A stretch of DNA of 7,844 bases from Methanobacteriota archaeon (GTDB taxonomy: Archaea > Hydrothermarchaeota > Hydrothermarchaeia > Hydrothermarchaeales > JAADFM01). The position numbers were made by a program, and so were the translations under genes. Below the pieces are notes generated by a model, which was given only the letters and a program-made list of their open reading frames with translations, was not told the origin of the DNA and made no database searches. The stretch covers positions 1 to 7,844 of the forward strand of contig JAADFM010000062.1 of NCBI GenBank assembly GCA_013152845.1. Reading direction: 5' to 3'. Positions 6,406 through 7,844 of this stretch are shown here, in pieces. How positions within the stretch are numbered: position 1 is the stretch's first letter; every line of letters starts with the position of its first letter.

Positions 6406-6414
6406 CTTTATATC
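6406..6414 (+). promoter_or_regulatory. topA promoter (TATA)
   Basis: CTTTATATC is close to the archaeal TATA consensus. Its centre lies about 30 bases before ATG 6441, so transcription would begin within a few bases of the start codon. The dapL box lies about 35 bases away on the other strand, so the two genes have separate back-to-back promoters in a 100-base gap. Confidence 0.55.
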
Positions 6415-6440
6415 ATTTGCATGGAATATGGCCTTTGCCC

Positions 6441-7844
6441 ATGAAGACCCTCATCATCACAGAAAAGCCCAAGGTCTCGGAGAAGATCGCCTACTCCATA
6501 TCCCCTGCCTACAAGAAGAGCCGCATCTCGGGGGTGAACTATTACCGCATCCAGGAGAACGGGGACGAGGTCCTGGTGGCCTCGGCTGCCGGGCACCTGT
6601 ATACCCTCGCCCCGAAGAGGAACGGGAGGGAGTATCCCGCCTTCGAAGTGGAATGGAAGCCCCTCGCCCAGGTGGACAGGTCCAAGGGATACACCAACAG
6701 GTACATCTACTCCCTGAGGATGCTCGGCCAGGATGCGGACAGGTTCATCATCGCAACGGACTGGGACATCGAGGGGGAGCTTCTGGGCTACAACGCGTTG
6801 AGGTTCGCCTGCCTGGGTGGAAAGGAGAGGGTGCGGGGGATAAAGAGGATGCGCTTCTCCACCCTCACCGTGCCCGACCTCCAGAAGGCCTACCAGAGAC
6901 TCAGCTCGGTGGACCGGGGGCTGGTGGACGCCGGGGAGGCGCGCCACATCATGGACTGGTACTGGGGGATAAACTCCTCCCGGGCCCTGGCCCAGGCCAT
7001 GAAACGGGCCACCAACCGGTTCGTCAACCTCTCGGCAGGCAGGGTCCAGACACCGGCACTGGCCATCCTGGTCAAGAGGGAGAGGGAAATCCGGGGATTC
7101 AAACCCGAAAAGTACTGGGAGATATTCGCTGAACTTGATGCCCACGGGCAGGTGCTCCGGGCCCGCCACGCGGAGGGCAGGGTCTTCGACCCGGCGAGGG
7201 CGCAGGAGATAATGGAAAGGGCAGAAGGCCACAGGGCCGTTGTCAGGGAGGTTGAACGAAAGAGGGTGGAGAACCTGCCCCCGCCGCCCTTCGACCTGGG
7301 GGACCTCCAGTCCGAGGCGTACAGGGTATTCGGCCTCCAGCCGAAGCAGACACAGGACCTGGCCCAGTCACTCTACGAGGCAGGCTACATCTCCTATCCC
7401 AGGACGTCCTCCCAGAAGCTGCCCTATACCATCGGTTTCGAGCGCATCATCAAAAGACTCGGGGAGCAGAAGGCATTCAGCAGACTGGCCGCCGTCCTGC
7501 TGGGGAAGGGGAGGCTCAGGCCCCGCCAGGGCAGGAAGACCGACCCCGCCCATCCCGCCATCTACCCCACCGGCATCTCCCCCAGGGGGCTCAAGGCAGA
7601 GGCGAGGAAGCTCTACCAGCTCATCGTCCACCGGTTCCTGGTCTTCGCCGACCCGGTGGTGAGGGAGGAGACCCAGGGCGTCTGCCTAATCGGGGAAGAG
7701 CCCTTCGCCTTCGGCGGCGCCAGGACCCTGGAGGAAGGCTGGACCGTCTTCTATCCCTACATAAAGTTCAGGGAGACGCCCGTACCCCCCCTGGAGGAAG
7801 GGGACGCCCTGAATGTCAAAGCCCTGGCCATGGAGGAAGGCGAG
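6441..7844 (+). CDS. topA: DNA topoisomerase I, type IA (partial, 3' end outside window)
   Basis: This enzyme relaxes negatively supercoiled DNA by a transient single-strand break. The first 468 residues are visible, and the frame is open to the right edge. The N-terminal TOPRIM domain carries the catalytic Glu in LIITEKP (E8) and the metal-binding acidic triad in ATDWDIEGE (D107, D109, E111). The core continues with DAGEARHIMDWYWGINSSRAL and SAGRVQTPALAI, motifs typical of type IA enzymes, and the catalytic tyrosine sits in GYISYPRTSS (Y319), followed by the HPAIYPTG motif (371-378). Remaining core and any C-terminal zinc ribbons lie outside the window. There is no helicase part ahead of it, so it is not reverse gyrase. 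The start is ATG 6441, nearly leaderless from the TATA box at 6406-6414, with no Shine-Dalgarno. It is divergent from dapL with no evident functional link. Confidence 0.96.
   Translation, partial: MKTLIITEKPKVSEKIAYSISPAYKKSRISGVNYYRIQENGDEVLVASAAGHLYTLAPKRNGREYPAFEVEWKPLAQVDRSKGYTNRYIYSLRMLGQDADRFIIATDWDIEGELLGYNALRFACLGGKERVRGIKRMRFSTLTVPDLQKAYQRLSSVDRGLVDAGEARHIMDWYWGINSSRALAQAMKRATNRFVNLSAGRVQTPALAILVKREREIRGFKPEKYWEIFAELDAHGQVLRARHAEGRVFDPARAQEIMERAEGHRAVVREVERKRVENLPPPPFDLGDLQSEAYRVFGLQPKQTQDLAQSLYEAGYISYPRTSSQKLPYTIGFERIIKRLGEQKAFSRLAAVLLGKGRLRPRQGRKTDPAHPAIYPTGISPRGLKAEARKLYQLIVHRFLVFADPVVREETQGVCLIGEEPFAFGGARTLEEGWTVFYPYIKFRETPVPPLEEGDALNVKALAMEEGE

Noticed and set aside
6421..6444. 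Seven-codon upstream frame (MEYGLCP) whose TGA overlaps the topA ATG as ATGA
   Set aside because: The TATA box at 6406-6414 places the transcript start near 6437, so this mini-frame would not be transcribed.
6014..7132. 372-codon + strand frame spanning the dapL-topA gap
   Set aside because: It crosses a divergent promoter region and is shifted against topA; its His/Gly/Pro-rich composition is an out-of-frame shadow.
6408..7232. 274-codon reading frame antisense to topA
   Set aside because: Low-complexity Pro/Gly/Val/His sequence typical of the complement of a GC-rich gene; the + strand has clear type IA topoisomerase motifs.

Overview
This GC-rich window looks archaeal. The genes have TATA/BRE-type boxes about 20-35 bases upstream of their start codons, with little or no leader and no Shine-Dalgarno at operon-leading genes. 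The first gene encodes a protein crowded with N-glycosylation sequons. The histidine kinase has an archaeal-style HDLLNP phosphorylation box, and lysine appears to be made by the DapL/LysA branch. A euryarchaeal lineage in the broad sense (methanogen or Thermoplasmatota-like) fits, but I cannot fix the taxon. Four of the seven intact stop codons are TAG, which argues mildly against a lineage that decodes TAG as pyrrolysine.

Layout. Bases 2-1154 (+) encode the visible part of a secreted or surface-exposed, Asn-rich glycoprotein. It is cut by the left window edge and split by a one-base frameshift near 496-503. Convergent to it is a minus-strand block, read right to left: lysA (4979-3672), a soluble PAS histidine kinase (3672-2560), a cobalamin-binding radical SAM enzyme (2555-1302) and a 38-codon gene (1274-1158). 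The first three are joined by a one-base TGATG overlap and a 4-base gap, so they look like one transcript. The 38-codon gene lies 27 bases downstream and has its own TATA-like box, which overlaps the radical SAM stop codon.

Right of lysA is a 54-base divergent promoter region with one usable TATA element. A 51-codon gene on the + strand (5034-5189) reads away from it. That gene runs tail to tail into dapL (6340-5186, minus), and the two share one CTAG as both stop codons. dapL has its own promoter in a 100-base divergent region. From the other side of that region topA (type IA DNA topoisomerase) starts at 6441 and runs off the right edge.

Function. DapL makes LL-diaminopimelate from tetrahydrodipicolinate, and LysA decarboxylates the meso form to L-lysine, so two key steps of one pathway lie about 200 bases apart with a small unknown gene between them on the other strand. 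The kinase and radical SAM enzyme appear to share lysA's transcript, but nothing in their sequences ties them to lysine synthesis. TopA is housekeeping.

No tRNA, rRNA, CRISPR array, insertion sequence or long repeat was seen. No stretch longer than about 100 bases lacks a gene. No clear novel multi-gene system is evident. The two unannotated small genes and the lysA-kinase-radical SAM coupling are the points most worth following up.
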